64,000 bases of DNA from CAZSAK01 sp964605155 (GCA_964605155.1 CAZSAK010000003.1:123731-187730), one strand, 5' to 3'; counted from the first letter of the stretch, positions 36,288 to 44,849 are shown. Numbers and translations are program-made. The notes: a model not told the origin generated them from the sequence alone.

Positions 36288-36608
36288 ATGCTCACATGCC
36301 CACATTGTAAACATGAAATTCGCATCAATGAGCTCCCCTATCAGGGCATGTTTGACAGTTTCAGGATATGCCCCGAATGCGGGGGCAGTTTCACGGCTGA
36401 CTCCGGCACAAAATACAGGCAGGCTATTTTCATATTTATTGCAATTATTTCATTGGTTTTAACAATAATGCTCTATTTCGATAGCACAGAGTGGTTAGTC
36501 CCAGCAATTGTCAGTTATGCCATTTTGGGAGTATTAATTTATTGGGGAAATAAGCGTATATTTTTTGTGCCCTATAACAATGGTAGAAATTCATCCAATG
36601 ACACCTAA
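36288..36608 (+). CDS. Zinc-ribbon membrane protein, probable cassette gene
   Basis: 106 residues. N-terminal zinc ribbon (LTCPHCKHEI ... RICPECGGSFT), then two hydrophobic helices (~46-66 and ~70-88). Function unknown. ATG at 36288 lies 10 nt after the GTTAGGT core of the preceding attC-like site, without a clear ribosome binding site; a GTG at 36276 inside the core site is possible. The TAA stop is embedded in ACCTAAC (36603-36609), the start of the next attC-like site. Both ends therefore look like integron cassette boundaries. Confidence 0.7.
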   Translation: MLTCPHCKHEIRINELPYQGMFDSFRICPECGGSFTADSGTKYRQAIFIFIAIISLVLTIMLYFDSTEWLVPAIVSYAILGVLIYWGNKRIFFVPYNNGRNSSNDT

Positions 36609-36792
36609 CAAGTTAAGAAAACGGGGTCGGACCTAGCTAAGCTAAAGATAACTAATATAATTCTTTATAAAAACGGCCTGTTTTAAGGCTTAAACCTTCC
36701 TTTTTTATCCCAAGAACCTTCGTTTAAGGAGATTGCTCTATGCCAAGAGTTTATTGTTAATGAGATACAATGCTGTCTTATTCTAGTTAGAT
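36603..36792 (+). other. attC-like site interrupted by a REP element
   Basis: ACCTAAC at 36603-36609 and GTTAGAT at 36786-36792 fit the inverse core pair. The inner arms TTAAGA (36613) and TCTTAT (36777) can pair. Removing the REP element (36621-36750) leaves about 60 nt, a normal short attC length. The REP sits where the hairpin loop would be. Confidence 0.5.
36621..36750 (+). repeat. REP element carrying the RAYT leader and first codons
   Basis: Starts ACGGGGTCGGACCTAGCTAA, continues TATAATTCTTTATAAAAACG, GCCTGTTTTAAGGCTTAAAC, and ends CGTTTAAGGAGATTGCTCTA followed by TGCCAAGAGT. The last ~30 nt are identical to the transposase ribosome binding site and its first three codons at 34930-34963, so this copy extends into what is coding sequence at the RAYT locus. 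Confidence 0.8.
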
Positions 36793-36817
36793 TTCAGGAA
36801 AAGCCGGAGTAATCACT

Positions 36818-37753
36818 ATGCAAAAGGTAGCGATAGTCCAAGAATCGCCGATATTGTTAGATCGCGAAAAAACCATTGAACTGGCCATTGGGTGTGTTGA
36901 GAAGGCAGCTGCAAATGGTGCCAAACTGGTGGTATTTCCAGAGGCGTTTATTTCCGGGTACCCGGCATGGATATGGCGCCTTCGTCCTGGCGGTGACTGG
37001 GGGATAAGCGAAGAGCTGCACACTCGCTTGGTAAAGAGTTCTGTCAATATAGAGAAAAATGAATTGATTCCACTTTGTAATGCTGCCAGGAAGAACAAGA
37101 TTACCATTGTATCCGGATTAAATGAGAGAGACGGTAAGCTAAGTAGGGCTACTATTTACAATACTGTGGTGATTATAGGAGAGGATGGAAACATACAAAA
37201 TCGTCACAGAAAACTGATGCCAACCAACCCTGAAAGGATGGTTTGGGGATTTGGTGATGGTTCCGGTTTAAAAGTGGTTGATACACCAATCGGAAAGGTT
37301 GGCACATTGGTGTGTTGGGAAAATTATATGCCCCTGGCAAGATATGCACTCTATTCACAGGGTGTCGAGGTATATATTGCCCCCACGTACGACAGTGGTG
37401 ATAGTTGGATTGGCACAATGCAGCACATTGCCCGCGAAGGTCGATGTTGGGTTATTGGAAGTGGGGTTGCGCTGACCTGGACCGATATCCCATCGGATTT
37501 TCCCAAAAAGGATTCGCTATATCCAGAGACAGAGCAATGGATTAATTCGGGGGATTCTGTTGTGGTTGCACCAGGCGGTGAAATTATTGCTGGCCCGATG
37601 CGAGAGGAGAAAGGATTAATATACGCCGAAATCGATTCGGGCCGTGTGACTACGGCTAAACGTACGCTTGATGTTGCGGGGCATTACTCCAGGCCGGACG
37701 TATTTACCCTTGATGTAAATACTCAGCCCCAAACTCCGGTAATATTCAAGTAG
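36818..37753 (+). CDS. Nitrilase / carbon-nitrogen hydrolase
   Basis: 311 residues. The catalytic triad is visible: Glu42 in VVFPEAFISGYPAW, Lys132 in NRHRKLMPTNPERMVW, Cys166 in VGTLVCWENYMPLARYAL. The W-E-N-Y after Cys is the pattern of true nitrilases and cyanide hydratase-like enzymes rather than amidases. It would hydrolyse a nitrile to acid and ammonia; the natural substrate is unknown. ATG with GGAG upstream. The gene starts 25 nt after the GTTAGAT core of the split attC-like site, so it may have arrived as a cassette. Confidence 0.88.
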   Translation: MQKVAIVQESPILLDREKTIELAIGCVEKAAANGAKLVVFPEAFISGYPAWIWRLRPGGDWGISEELHTRLVKSSVNIEKNELIPLCNAARKNKITIVSGLNERDGKLSRATIYNTVVIIGEDGNIQNRHRKLMPTNPERMVWGFGDGSGLKVVDTPIGKVGTLVCWENYMPLARYALYSQGVEVYIAPTYDSGDSWIGTMQHIAREGRCWVIGSGVALTWTDIPSDFPKKDSLYPETEQWINSGDSVVVAPGGEIIAGPMREEKGLIYAEIDSGRVTTAKRTLDVAGHYSRPDVFTLDVNTQPQTPVIFK

Positions 37754-37778
37754 GTGATTCCAACTGGCAACGCTGGCA

Positions 37779-37887
37779 ACGGGGTCGGACCTAACTAAGT
37801 CATAGAAAATAAATATAATTCTTTAAATAAACGGCCTGTTTTTAAGGCTTAAACCTTCCTTTTTTAGCCCAAAATACACCTTTAAGG
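37779..37887 (+). repeat. REP element
   Basis: Head ACGGGGTCGGACCTAACTAA, body AAATATAATTCTTTAAATAA and ACGGCCTGTTTTTAAGGCTT. Lies between the nitrilase and the YjdM-like gene. Confidence 0.8.
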
Positions 37888-37900
37888 TAAAGGAAACAGC

Positions 37901-38242
37901 ATGAATGATTTACCAATGTGCCCGGAATGTGGTTCGGAGTATACCTACGAAGATGGAAATATGTATATTTGTCCGGAGTGTGCGCACGAATGGTTAAAGG
38001 TTACCGCAGCTGAGAATAGCGATAACAAGCGTGTCGTAAATGATGCCTATGGCAATGTTCTTAAAGACGGTGATGCCGTCACGGTAATCAAGGATCTTAA
38101 AGTCAAAGGTTCGTCATCGGTGGTCAAGGTGGGTACAAAAGTTAAAAATATTCGCCTCGTAGAAGGCGATCATGATATTGACTGTAAGATTGATGGCATT
38201 GGTGCGATGAAATTGAAATCGGGGTTTGTAAAGAAGGCCTAG
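37901..38242 (+). CDS. yjdM: YjdM (PhnA-like) zinc-ribbon protein
   Basis: 113 residues. N-terminal zinc ribbon LPMCPECGSEYTYED ... YICPECAHEW followed by the conserved C-terminal domain VNDAYGNVLKDGDAVTVIKD and LVEGDHDIDCKIDGIGAMKL. Despite the old name (alkylphosphonate uptake, PhnA), the family has no shown role in phosphonate use. ATG preceded by AAAGGAAA. Isolated single gene between REP elements. Confidence 0.88.
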   Translation: MNDLPMCPECGSEYTYEDGNMYICPECAHEWLKVTAAENSDNKRVVNDAYGNVLKDGDAVTVIKDLKVKGSSSVVKVGTKVKNIRLVEGDHDIDCKIDGIGAMKLKSGFVKKA

Positions 38243-38346
38243 ACAGTGAATGAATACAGTTAATTTCCCATATATTGCCTTGGGTTTAGGCATTATTCTA
38301 TTATTTTGTAGTTTTTAAAACTCAGTCATTCACACATCGAAGAACC

Positions 38347-39618
38347 ATGCGGCGCCTTCTTACCAGCGTATTTGTTTTTTTTATTTTAATTGTTTGTATG
38401 ACGACGGCCAGCGCCGATGTCGAGCGGCGCAAGGACCAATTCGGTAAGGAATTCGGTTATTACATCTATCCCCTCGTCGGCGAAATTCCGGGGCTCGGAA
38501 CGGCGGCAGGTGCGGGCGCCAGCATCCTTAACATCGCCGGCAACGATGCCGATGTGACCGCTTATTTTCTCGAAGGCGACTTTAAGGCAAAGGGCGCGGC
38601 CCTGCTTGACTATCATCTGTCTCCACGGCGACTGATACTGGATGTGGGATACAACGACTATTTTGTTGCGCCGGTAGCCTATAACCGCGGTATTGATTCG
38701 GACCCCGACGATGTCATCTATCCTGAGGCTGAAGGCCGCTATATTCTTGGTCAGTTGACACTCACCTTCGATGAGCGGCGTTACGAGGTCTATGCCCGTG
38801 TCTTGTTGGGACGTGACCGTCTTCACGAGGTCCTGGACAGTGATAAAAACGCTTTTGCCGGCATCGATACCGAATGGAACGATCGTCATCCTGTGACGCT
38901 TGGTGGAATAATTGACCAGACGGATGATCGCCTCGATCCGCGCCGCGGAGTGCGATTTGAATTCTCGGCACGTCTGCCGTCAGCCGATGATCCCGATGAA
39001 AGCGAGTATTACGTTACTGACTTTAATCTCACCGGCTATCTGCCGCTCAGACGCTGGGACACGCTGGTGTTCAACCTCTTTCATTCGCGCGCCATTGTTG
39101 TCAACAAGGGTGAAACCGATTTCGCCACCCTGCAACAGGAAAGTGGTCTCAATTGCAATCAATACCCCGCGGGCACTGAGCGTGAAAATTGTCTGGCAAC
39201 CGAAGAGCAGTTCATCAACAATACGATCGCCAACAATCGTTATGGTACAGCCACGTCTCTGGGCGGGACACAGCGTCTGCGTTCATACGGCAACTACCGT
39301 TATTATGCCTCCAAGGCACTTTCGTACGGTGTCGAGTATCGCTGGAACCTCACCGATGAGCATACGCCCTTCGATATCTTCATTGCCAGGGGGGTCCGCA
39401 CAGGCATACAACTCGCCGCCTTCTGGGAACGCGGTATGGTTGCGGAGCACGTCAGCGACCTGCTGGATGACGGTCGTGACAGTTATGGCGTCGGCTTTCG
39501 CCTGATCCTGTCCGGTGTGATCATTCGCATCGACTATGCCAACGGCGACGAAGGTTCGCAAAGCCAGCTCTTCATCACCTACCCTTGGAGCATGTTCTCA
39601 GTAGATAATCCGGGATAA
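38347..39618 (+). CDS. Omp85/D15-type outer-membrane beta-barrel protein
   Basis: 423 residues with a signal peptide (MRRLLTSVFVFFILIVCMTT, cleavage near TASA-DV). The C-terminal half matches the bacterial surface antigen (D15) barrel: DQTDDRLDPRRGVRFEFSA, LGGTQRLRSYGNYRYYASKA, LSYGVEYRWNL, and a C-terminal strand ending PWSMFSVDNPG. No POTRA domains are recognisable in the ~190 N-terminal residues, so it resembles short patatin-associated or orphan D15 proteins. GC content is closer to the core than its neighbours. Function unknown. Confidence 0.78.
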   Translation: MRRLLTSVFVFFILIVCMTTASADVERRKDQFGKEFGYYIYPLVGEIPGLGTAAGAGASILNIAGNDADVTAYFLEGDFKAKGAALLDYHLSPRRLILDVGYNDYFVAPVAYNRGIDSDPDDVIYPEAEGRYILGQLTLTFDERRYEVYARVLLGRDRLHEVLDSDKNAFAGIDTEWNDRHPVTLGGIIDQTDDRLDPRRGVRFEFSARLPSADDPDESEYYVTDFNLTGYLPLRRWDTLVFNLFHSRAIVVNKGETDFATLQQESGLNCNQYPAGTERENCLATEEQFINNTIANNRYGTATSLGGTQRLRSYGNYRYYASKALSYGVEYRWNLTDEHTPFDIFIARGVRTGIQLAAFWERGMVAEHVSDLLDDGRDSYGVGFRLILSGVIIRIDYANGDEGSQSQLFITYPWSMFSVDNPG

Positions 39619-39661
39619 ATCATAGATCGAGTTAGCAGGTAGGAAGGGCTGGCACTGAGTA

Positions 39662-39779
39662 ACGGGGTCGAATCAAGCTAAGTCAAAGATTATTGTATTA
39701 TTCTGTAAATAAACAGCCTGTTTTAAGGCTTAAACCCCTTTTTTTAAGCCCAAAAAAACCAATGATAAGGAGATTATGC
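39662..39779 (+). repeat. REP element
   Basis: Head ACGGGGTCGAATCAAGCTAA, body TATTGTATTATTCTGTAAAT and AAACAGCCTGTTTTAAGGCT, ending near AATGATAAGGAGATTATGCT, which again keeps the ribosome-binding-site-like tail. Confidence 0.75.
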
Positions 39780-39792
39780 TATCTCCTTTTAT

Positions 39793-40773
39793 TTAGTTTA
39801 TCTGTCCGAATCGCTGTCTGTATTCTTTTGGGGAAAGCCCTGCATAGCGTTTGAAGATCCTTCGGAAGAAGGGGACATCTTCATAACCCACTTCATAACA
39901 AATCTCCTGCACAGATTTATAATCCGTTTCCAACAACTGTTTGGCGCAATTAATTCGCAGTTTGTGTAAATAGTTCAACGGAGCTTCCCCGGTAGCCTGT
40001 TTGAATCGGCGGGTAAAGTTACGAGTGCTCATGCCAATCCGCTGCGACAGTTCATCTATGGTGAATCGGGCGTTGAAATATTCCTGCAAATAATCCTGGG
40101 CCCGCTTGATTTTCTCGTCCTGGTGCTGCTGGTTTAATAAAGGCGCACTGTAGCTGGATTGCCACGTGCGCGGCGCATCAATCAATAAAGCCCGGCTACA
40201 CTGTTTGGCGACTTCGTAACCGGCGAACTGCTCGACCAGATACAGGCACACGTCCAACGAGGCATAGACCCCGCCGCCGCACACAATGTTGTCGGCCCTG
40301 GTGATGAACAAATCCGTATTCCACTTCACCCCGGGAAAACGGCGTCGATACTGTTCCGACATCGCCCAATGGGTGGTTGCGGGTTTGCCATCCAGCAGGC
40401 CCGCTTCCGCCATCAGGGCCACCCCGGTGCAGGCGCCGGCTATGCACGTCCCTTTGCCGGCCTGGCGTTTGAGAAAATGCAGCATTGCCGCATTTTTCGC
40501 TAATACGTCATCCAGCTCGAGGCCCACCGAGGGGATAAAGATCAGGTCGGTCTTGCGAATCTGACCGATCGCCTTATCCGGCCTGATCGTGACGCCACCG
40601 ATATAATCGACATCTTTACCATCCACCGATGCGGTGACAACTTCAAACGGCGCGGGCGTTTCGGCCTCGCCCATCAGGACCTGCCATAGCCTCCCCGCAC
40701 TGGTGAACACTTCATAAGACCCGATGACCGGTGATGGATAGCCAAAGCCGGGGATCAAAATCGTGATATGCAT
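39793..40773 (-). CDS. GlxA-type AraC family regulator with DJ-1/PfpI-like domain
   Basis: 326 residues from the ATG at 40773 (AGGAATGGG upstream); a start at 40824 adds 17 unconserved residues. N-terminal class I glutamine amidotransferase-like domain (HITILIPGFGYPSPVIGSYE, IAGACTGVALMAEAGLLDGK with the nucleophile-elbow cysteine) and C-terminal AraC helix-turn-helix (RIGMSTRNFTRRFKQATGEA, ICYEVGYEDVPFFRRIFKRY). Such proteins usually regulate a neighbouring catabolic or stress gene. It is divergent from the DUF4242 gene, its most likely target. Confidence 0.88.
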   Translation of the reverse strand: MHITILIPGFGYPSPVIGSYEVFTSAGRLWQVLMGEAETPAPFEVVTASVDGKDVDYIGGVTIRPDKAIGQIRKTDLIFIPSVGLELDDVLAKNAAMLHFLKRQAGKGTCIAGACTGVALMAEAGLLDGKPATTHWAMSEQYRRRFPGVKWNTDLFITRADNIVCGGGVYASLDVCLYLVEQFAGYEVAKQCSRALLIDAPRTWQSSYSAPLLNQQHQDEKIKRAQDYLQEYFNARFTIDELSQRIGMSTRNFTRRFKQATGEAPLNYLHKLRINCAKQLLETDYKSVQEICYEVGYEDVPFFRRIFKRYAGLSPKEYRQRFGQIN

Positions 40774-40914
40774 CGCCCATTCCTGTTTGTCCAATATACC
40801 CACTAACAATGGCATATAAGCCACCAGATATCAAGGCTGATTCGGCCCACACTTACTCCCGAGCATGCAGCATTTCGCCGCATGCCTTAACCTGAGACAG
40901 AAAGGGGAAGTATC

Positions 40915-41217
40915 ATGGAAACATATGTAATCAGACGTCGTAACGCCTGGAAGAATGCCCAGGAACTGGAAGCCACCGCCGCGGTATCAATCCGCATCGG
41001 CAACGAGGAAATGGCTGATCAGGTGCGCTGGATCCGCTCGTACGTGGTCAATGAGGCCGATGGTTCCCTGGGGACCGTCTGCATTTACCAGGCAATCAGT
41101 CCGGCCGCCATTCGTGATCATGCCAAGCGTGTCGGTATGCCGGCGAGTGAAATCAACCTGATTGCCAAAACCGTCATTGTGCGGGAAGACCCGCAAGACA
41201 TCGACAAAGCGGCATGA
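40915..41217 (+). CDS. DUF4242 family protein
   Basis: 100 residues. Begins METYVIRRRNAWKNAQELEA and contains VRWIRSYVVNEADGSLGTVC, EAISP-like QAISPAAIRDHAKRVGMPAS, the pattern of DUF4242 (SCO4226-like, nickel-binding in one studied member). Ferredoxin-like fold by family. ATG with AGAAAGGGGAAG upstream. Divergent from the GlxA-type regulator and followed by a strong terminator, so a single-gene transcript. Confidence 0.82.
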   Translation: METYVIRRRNAWKNAQELEATAAVSIRIGNEEMADQVRWIRSYVVNEADGSLGTVCIYQAISPAAIRDHAKRVGMPASEINLIAKTVIVREDPQDIDKAA

Positions 41218-41229
41218 TGTTAAGTGAAA

Positions 41230-41267
41230 CTGCCAGCCAGATCTTTACCTGGCTGGCAGCTTTTTTT
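41230..41267 (+). terminator. Intrinsic terminator after the DUF4242 gene
   Basis: Perfect 11-bp stem CTGCCAGCCAG / CTGGCTGGCAG with an 8-nt loop, followed by C and seven T. It starts 12 nt after the stop codon. Confidence 0.95.
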
Positions 41268-41310
41268 GACATGTACTTCTGCAATGTTGATGCAGTCAGT
41301 ATCACCAGCA

Positions 41311-41341
41311 TCGGGGTTGGACCTGGCTAGGCTAATGACAG
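41311..41341 (+). repeat. REP head fragment
   Basis: TCGGGGTTGGACCTGGCTAG followed by GCTAATGACAG; only the head, no body. Confidence 0.6.
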
Positions 41342-41348
41342 ATCATGA

Positions 41349-41846
41349 TCATAGATTCTCAAATCCCGATAGCGCTATTACACCCAGGTAAAGTGCCGCA
41401 CCAAACACCAGGTGTGTTGTCACCGTGACAACTGCGATGGTGAGCCGGCTGTGTTGGTGACACGCCATCATCCCGAGTCCAAGGGCAGGTTGCATGACGA
41501 ACCAGGGAGCCGCAAGCGTGGCAGTGCCGAAGAGAAGTGCGCTCCCAAGACTCGGTTCGCCCTGTAAGATGAATCGCATCAAGGCAAGATAAAGCGCCGC
41601 ATAGCCGATGCCGACAAGGTAATGAAATGACCAGCCGATGGCTGTTTCACCTGCCACAGGCGGTGCCTCATGAATGACGCGGTGGACGAATTTTCCTCCC
41701 GCCATCCCGGCAACCCAACGACCGATCATCTGCCAATTGGCGACAGGGAATCGGAGCGCTCGCTTGAGGAACAGGTGCCACAGATCCGCGCAGATCGTGG
41801 CAACAGTTCCGGTGATGACTATTTCGGAAAGTTCCATTTCAGGCAT
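41349..41846 (-). CDS. DUF2938 family membrane protein
   Basis: 165 residues with about four hydrophobic helices. Matches the DUF2938 pattern: ITGTVATICADLWHLFLKRA, MIGRWVAGMAGGKFVHRVI, ETAIGWSFHYLVGIGYAALY, and MQPALGLGMMACHQHSRL. Integral membrane protein of unknown function. The start has no strong ribosome binding site. Downstream of, and on the same strand as, the methyltransferase gene (54 nt apart). Confidence 0.75.
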   Translation of the reverse strand: MPEMELSEIVITGTVATICADLWHLFLKRALRFPVANWQMIGRWVAGMAGGKFVHRVIHEAPPVAGETAIGWSFHYLVGIGYAALYLALMRFILQGEPSLGSALLFGTATLAAPWFVMQPALGLGMMACHQHSRLTIAVVTVTTHLVFGAALYLGVIALSGFENL

Positions 41847-41899
41847 TCACTATGAGCAGGACGAGAAGACGATATCGTCGTCAACGGGACTGCAATCAT

Positions 41900-42952
41900 C
41901 TACGGTCTTGCCTCCAGAATCAAATTGAATGGCGTCTCCGTCGCCCGGCGGAAGTGCTGAAACCCACCAGCGTTGACGACCTCCCGTAGCCGACCTTCAC
42001 CGGCCTGGGCACCGAGGGCCGTGCCGACCTCCTGGTCCAGTGAGGCCGGGACACAGACTAAGGTCGAAGCGGCGTAGTATAGCCGACCGACGGGGTTGAG
42101 GTTGTCCTCCAGTGCGTCGTGTGCGAACGGTTCGACGATCATCCAGGTGCCGTCTTTCTTTAGGGAACCGTGGATATGACTGGCGGCGCCGACGGGGTTA
42201 CCCATGTCGTGCAGGCAATCGAAGCAGGTCACGAGATCGTAATCCTTGCCCGGATACTGTGTGGCGGTGGCGACTTCGAAATGGACATTGGCGCAGGTGC
42301 CGTGTGTTTCGGCGTGTCTGCGCGCGTCTTCGATGGAGTCAGCGTGGAAGTCAAAACCGATAAATTCCGAATTGGGGAAGGCCTCGGCCATCATGACGGT
42401 CGAGTAACCATGGCCGCAGCCAACGTCGGCGACCCGTGCGCCTCGGTCGAGTTTCTCGACAACGCCTTCGAGTGAGGGCAGCCATTGCTGCACGATGTTG
42501 GTGTTGTAGCCCGGCCGGAAGAAGCGCGCAACGGCGCAGAAGAGACAGCCGGCCTGGTTGCCCCAGCCCACACCCGCACCGGTGACGAAGGCAGACTGTA
42601 CCTTCGGTTGGTTTTCAACGTAGGCCGCGGCGCACTCGAAGGCGTCGGCGAGGTAGACAGGACTGTCCTCGTCGGCGAATACGGCTGCCTGCTCTTCCGG
42701 AAGTGTGAAGCACTGGGTAGCAGGGTCGTAGGTGACGTAGTTCGAGGCCGCGTGGTGCGACAACCATTCGCGGACGTAACGCTCGTGAAGACCGGTTGCA
42801 TTGGCAAGCTCGATTGAGGTCAGTGAGCCTTTTTCCTGCAGCTTTTTATAAAGTCCAAGCGCTGTGCCGATGCGCACCAGACCGAGGCTGAAGGCGCCGC
42901 CGAGATCGTCTAGCACCTGTCCCACAAATTCGTGTAATCTCTGTTCGTTCAT
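41900..42952 (-). CDS. Class I SAM-dependent methyltransferase (Rv2258c-like)
   Basis: 350 residues from the ATG at 42952, chosen because GGAGAAAA lies at good distance; longer frames exist. N-terminal winged helix (LTSIELANATGLHERYVREW) followed by a Rossmann methyltransferase with glycine-rich motif I GARVADVGCGHGYSTVMMAE, motif II EFIGFDFHADSIEDARRHAE and DYDLVTCFDCLHDMGNPVGA. Substrate unknown; relatives include O-methyltransferases. Divergent from the AraC-type gene at 43094, its possible regulator. Confidence 0.85.
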   Translation of the reverse strand: MNEQRLHEFVGQVLDDLGGAFSLGLVRIGTALGLYKKLQEKGSLTSIELANATGLHERYVREWLSHHAASNYVTYDPATQCFTLPEEQAAVFADEDSPVYLADAFECAAAYVENQPKVQSAFVTGAGVGWGNQAGCLFCAVARFFRPGYNTNIVQQWLPSLEGVVEKLDRGARVADVGCGHGYSTVMMAEAFPNSEFIGFDFHADSIEDARRHAETHGTCANVHFEVATATQYPGKDYDLVTCFDCLHDMGNPVGAASHIHGSLKKDGTWMIVEPFAHDALEDNLNPVGRLYYAASTLVCVPASLDQEVGTALGAQAGEGRLREVVNAGGFQHFRRATETPFNLILEARP

Positions 42953-43093
42953 GACGGTTTTCTCCATTGCAGGTTGATAAGGGATACGTCGGAACCACGG
43001 GGGTTCGTAGTTGCTACTATGCCTTAAGGCGCGCACGCACCCCATGGCACGTTAACCGGCTTTTTTGTCCGAAACGCCGGGATTGGAGGTGAT

Positions 43094-44050
43094 ATGGATG
43101 CGCTGTCGGAAGTCCTGCGCACGGTGCGTCTCAAGGGAGGCGTCTTCTTGCATGCGGAGTTCACGGACCCCTGGTGTCTGAGCGCACATATACGGCCAGA
43201 GAGTTGTGACCCCTTTCTTGGAGAGACATCGGAGATCATACCTTATCACTACGTGGTCGATGGGCAGCTGCGCATGCAACTGGAAGATGAGCCACCGTAC
43301 GAGGTGGGACCAGGTGGTCTTGTGCTGCTGCCACACAACGATCATCATCTGCTCGGTGGGGATCTGCAGCTGCCGCCGACGCCCAGCAGTGAGGTCGTGC
43401 AGTATCCGACGCCAGGTGGCCTGGCGATGATACGCTTGGGCGGCGACGGTGCAAGGACGCGTATCGTGTGCGGATTCCTGGGCGGTGAAAAGCTGCGCAC
43501 CAATCCCGTGGTGCAGGCGCTGCCGCCCGTGTTGAAACTGGACTACCATGAAGGACCCTCCGCCCAATGGATCCGCAACACCTTCGGTTACGCGGCGGAT
43601 GAGATTGCGGCGGGTCGTATGGGTTCCGAGGCAGTGTTCGCCAAGCTTTCCGAGTTGCTGTTTGTCGAGGCAATACGCCGCTATGCTGAGTCTCTGCCAG
43701 CAGGGCAGACCGGCTGGCTGGCGGGATTGCGCGATCCCTATGTCGCGCACGCGCTCGCCCTGCTGCACCGGAAGGTCGGTGAGGATTGGTCCGTCGATGA
43801 TCTTGGGCGCGCTGTCGGTCTATCGCGCTCGGCGCTTGCGGAGCGTTTTATCAAGGTGATCGGACAGTCGCCGATGCGTTACCTCGCTCAATGGCGGATT
43901 CAGGTAGCGGCACAGGAGCTACTCAACACCAGCAAGTCCATATCCCTCATTGCGGAGGATATCGGTTACGAGAGCGAGGCATCTTTCACGCGTGCCTTCA
44001 AGCGTTGGATGGGCGTGCCGCCGGGGACATGGCGGCGAGAGCAGCGGTAA
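43094..44050 (+). CDS. AraC family regulator with cupin (cupin_6) domain
   Basis: 318 residues. N-terminal cupin-type sensor (EIIPYHYVVDGQLRMQLEDE, GPGGLVLLPHNDHHLLGGD) and C-terminal AraC helix-turn-helix (WSVDDLGRAVGLSRSALAER, IAEDIGYESEASFTRAFKRW). ATG with perfect GGAGGTGAT. Divergent from the methyltransferase gene with a 141-bp shared promoter region; regulation of that gene is inference. Confidence 0.9.
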   Translation: MDALSEVLRTVRLKGGVFLHAEFTDPWCLSAHIRPESCDPFLGETSEIIPYHYVVDGQLRMQLEDEPPYEVGPGGLVLLPHNDHHLLGGDLQLPPTPSSEVVQYPTPGGLAMIRLGGDGARTRIVCGFLGGEKLRTNPVVQALPPVLKLDYHEGPSAQWIRNTFGYAADEIAAGRMGSEAVFAKLSELLFVEAIRRYAESLPAGQTGWLAGLRDPYVAHALALLHRKVGEDWSVDDLGRAVGLSRSALAERFIKVIGQSPMRYLAQWRIQVAAQELLNTSKSISLIAEDIGYESEASFTRAFKRWMGVPPGTWRREQR

Positions 44051-44067
44051 GTGCCTTGAAAGAATAG

Positions 44068-44122
44068 TGGGGTCAGGTCGCAGTTTTCTCTAATATTTCT
44101 AATAATTGGGATTTTGACCCCA
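44068..44122. repeat. Inverted repeat TGGGGTCA / TGACCCCA
   Basis: Perfect 8-bp arms 39 nt apart in the AraC to DUF1772 intergenic space. The arms resemble the REP head (GGGGTCGGACC) but the rest differs, so it may be a second REP type or a degraded pair. Confidence 0.5.
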
Positions 44123-44155
44123 TCATAGTTGAGAAAAAACGTATCAGGGTAAATC

Positions 44156-44656
44156 ATGGGCATTTTTCAGGCTACTTTAATCTTGGCTACCTTTCTGTGC
44201 TCTCTTGTTGCAGGGTTCCTGTTTGCGTTTGCCATCGTGGTCATGCCGGGTATAAGAAAATTGAACGACAGGGATTTTATCCGTGCTTTCCAGTTTATCG
44301 ATGGCGTAATACAGAACAATCAACCAATATTTCTGTTGGTGTGGATCGGTTCAGCTTTGGTTTTAGCAGTGACGGTTGTGCTTGGTTTCAGTACCGGTCA
44401 ATTAGGTGGAACCGGACAGCTGCTTATAATCCTTGCCACACTTGTTTATTTTCTAGGCGTTCAGTTGCCGACCATCACCATCAACATACCCTTGAATAAT
44501 AAACTACAGTCGCTGGATGTTGACGCTATGAATGGAACATCGCAAAGACTGGCTCGTGATGAATTCGAACCGCGGTGGAATCGGTGGAACTCAGTCAGGA
44601 CAGTCCTGGCAAGCTTGACATCTGTCCTGTTATTAATCCTAATGTTCACACTCTGA
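44156..44656 (+). CDS. DUF1772 family membrane protein
   Basis: 166 residues, four predicted transmembrane helices. The family pattern is clear: LVAGFLFAFAIVVMPGIRKL, FQFIDGVIQNNQPIFLLVW, and the I-N-I-P-L-N-N-K-L segment between helices 3 and 4, then RWNRWNSVRTVLASL. DUF1772 includes anthrone oxygenase-like proteins of fungi, but bacterial members are uncharacterised. Confidence 0.8.
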   Translation: MGIFQATLILATFLCSLVAGFLFAFAIVVMPGIRKLNDRDFIRAFQFIDGVIQNNQPIFLLVWIGSALVLAVTVVLGFSTGQLGGTGQLLIILATLVYFLGVQLPTITINIPLNNKLQSLDVDAMNGTSQRLARDEFEPRWNRWNSVRTVLASLTSVLLLILMFTL

Positions 44657-44660
44657 AGCA

Positions 44661-44738
44661 TCGAGCTCGGATCTAGCTAAGATAAAGATAATTAGTATTA
44701 TTCTTTAAAAAAACGGCCTGTTTTTAGGCTTATTCCTC
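44661..44738 (+). repeat. REP element
   Basis: Head ATCGAGCTCGGATCTAGCTA, body TAATTAGTATTATTCTTTAA and ACGGCCTGTTTTTAGGCTTA. Precedes the decayed leader of the 26-aa ORF. Confidence 0.75.
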
Positions 44739-44849
44739 GACAATGCGTTGCCGACATTGTCTCGGCTCTGGCATCCTGCTTCGCTCTATATCAACCATCC
44801 GTGGACTGGTACCTCCTACGTCCATGTTGTCGTTTTTTTAGCCAAAATA

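Noticed and set aside
37741..41348. Further attC sites between later genes (nitrilase, YjdM, barrel, DUF4242)
   Set aside because: I looked for RYYYAAC/GTTRRRY pairs at these junctions and found only single chance matches without partner cores or pairing arms.
42170..42475. 101-codon plus-strand frame inside the methyltransferase gene
   Set aside because: Overlaps the SAM-binding motifs of the opposite strand; composition explained by that gene.
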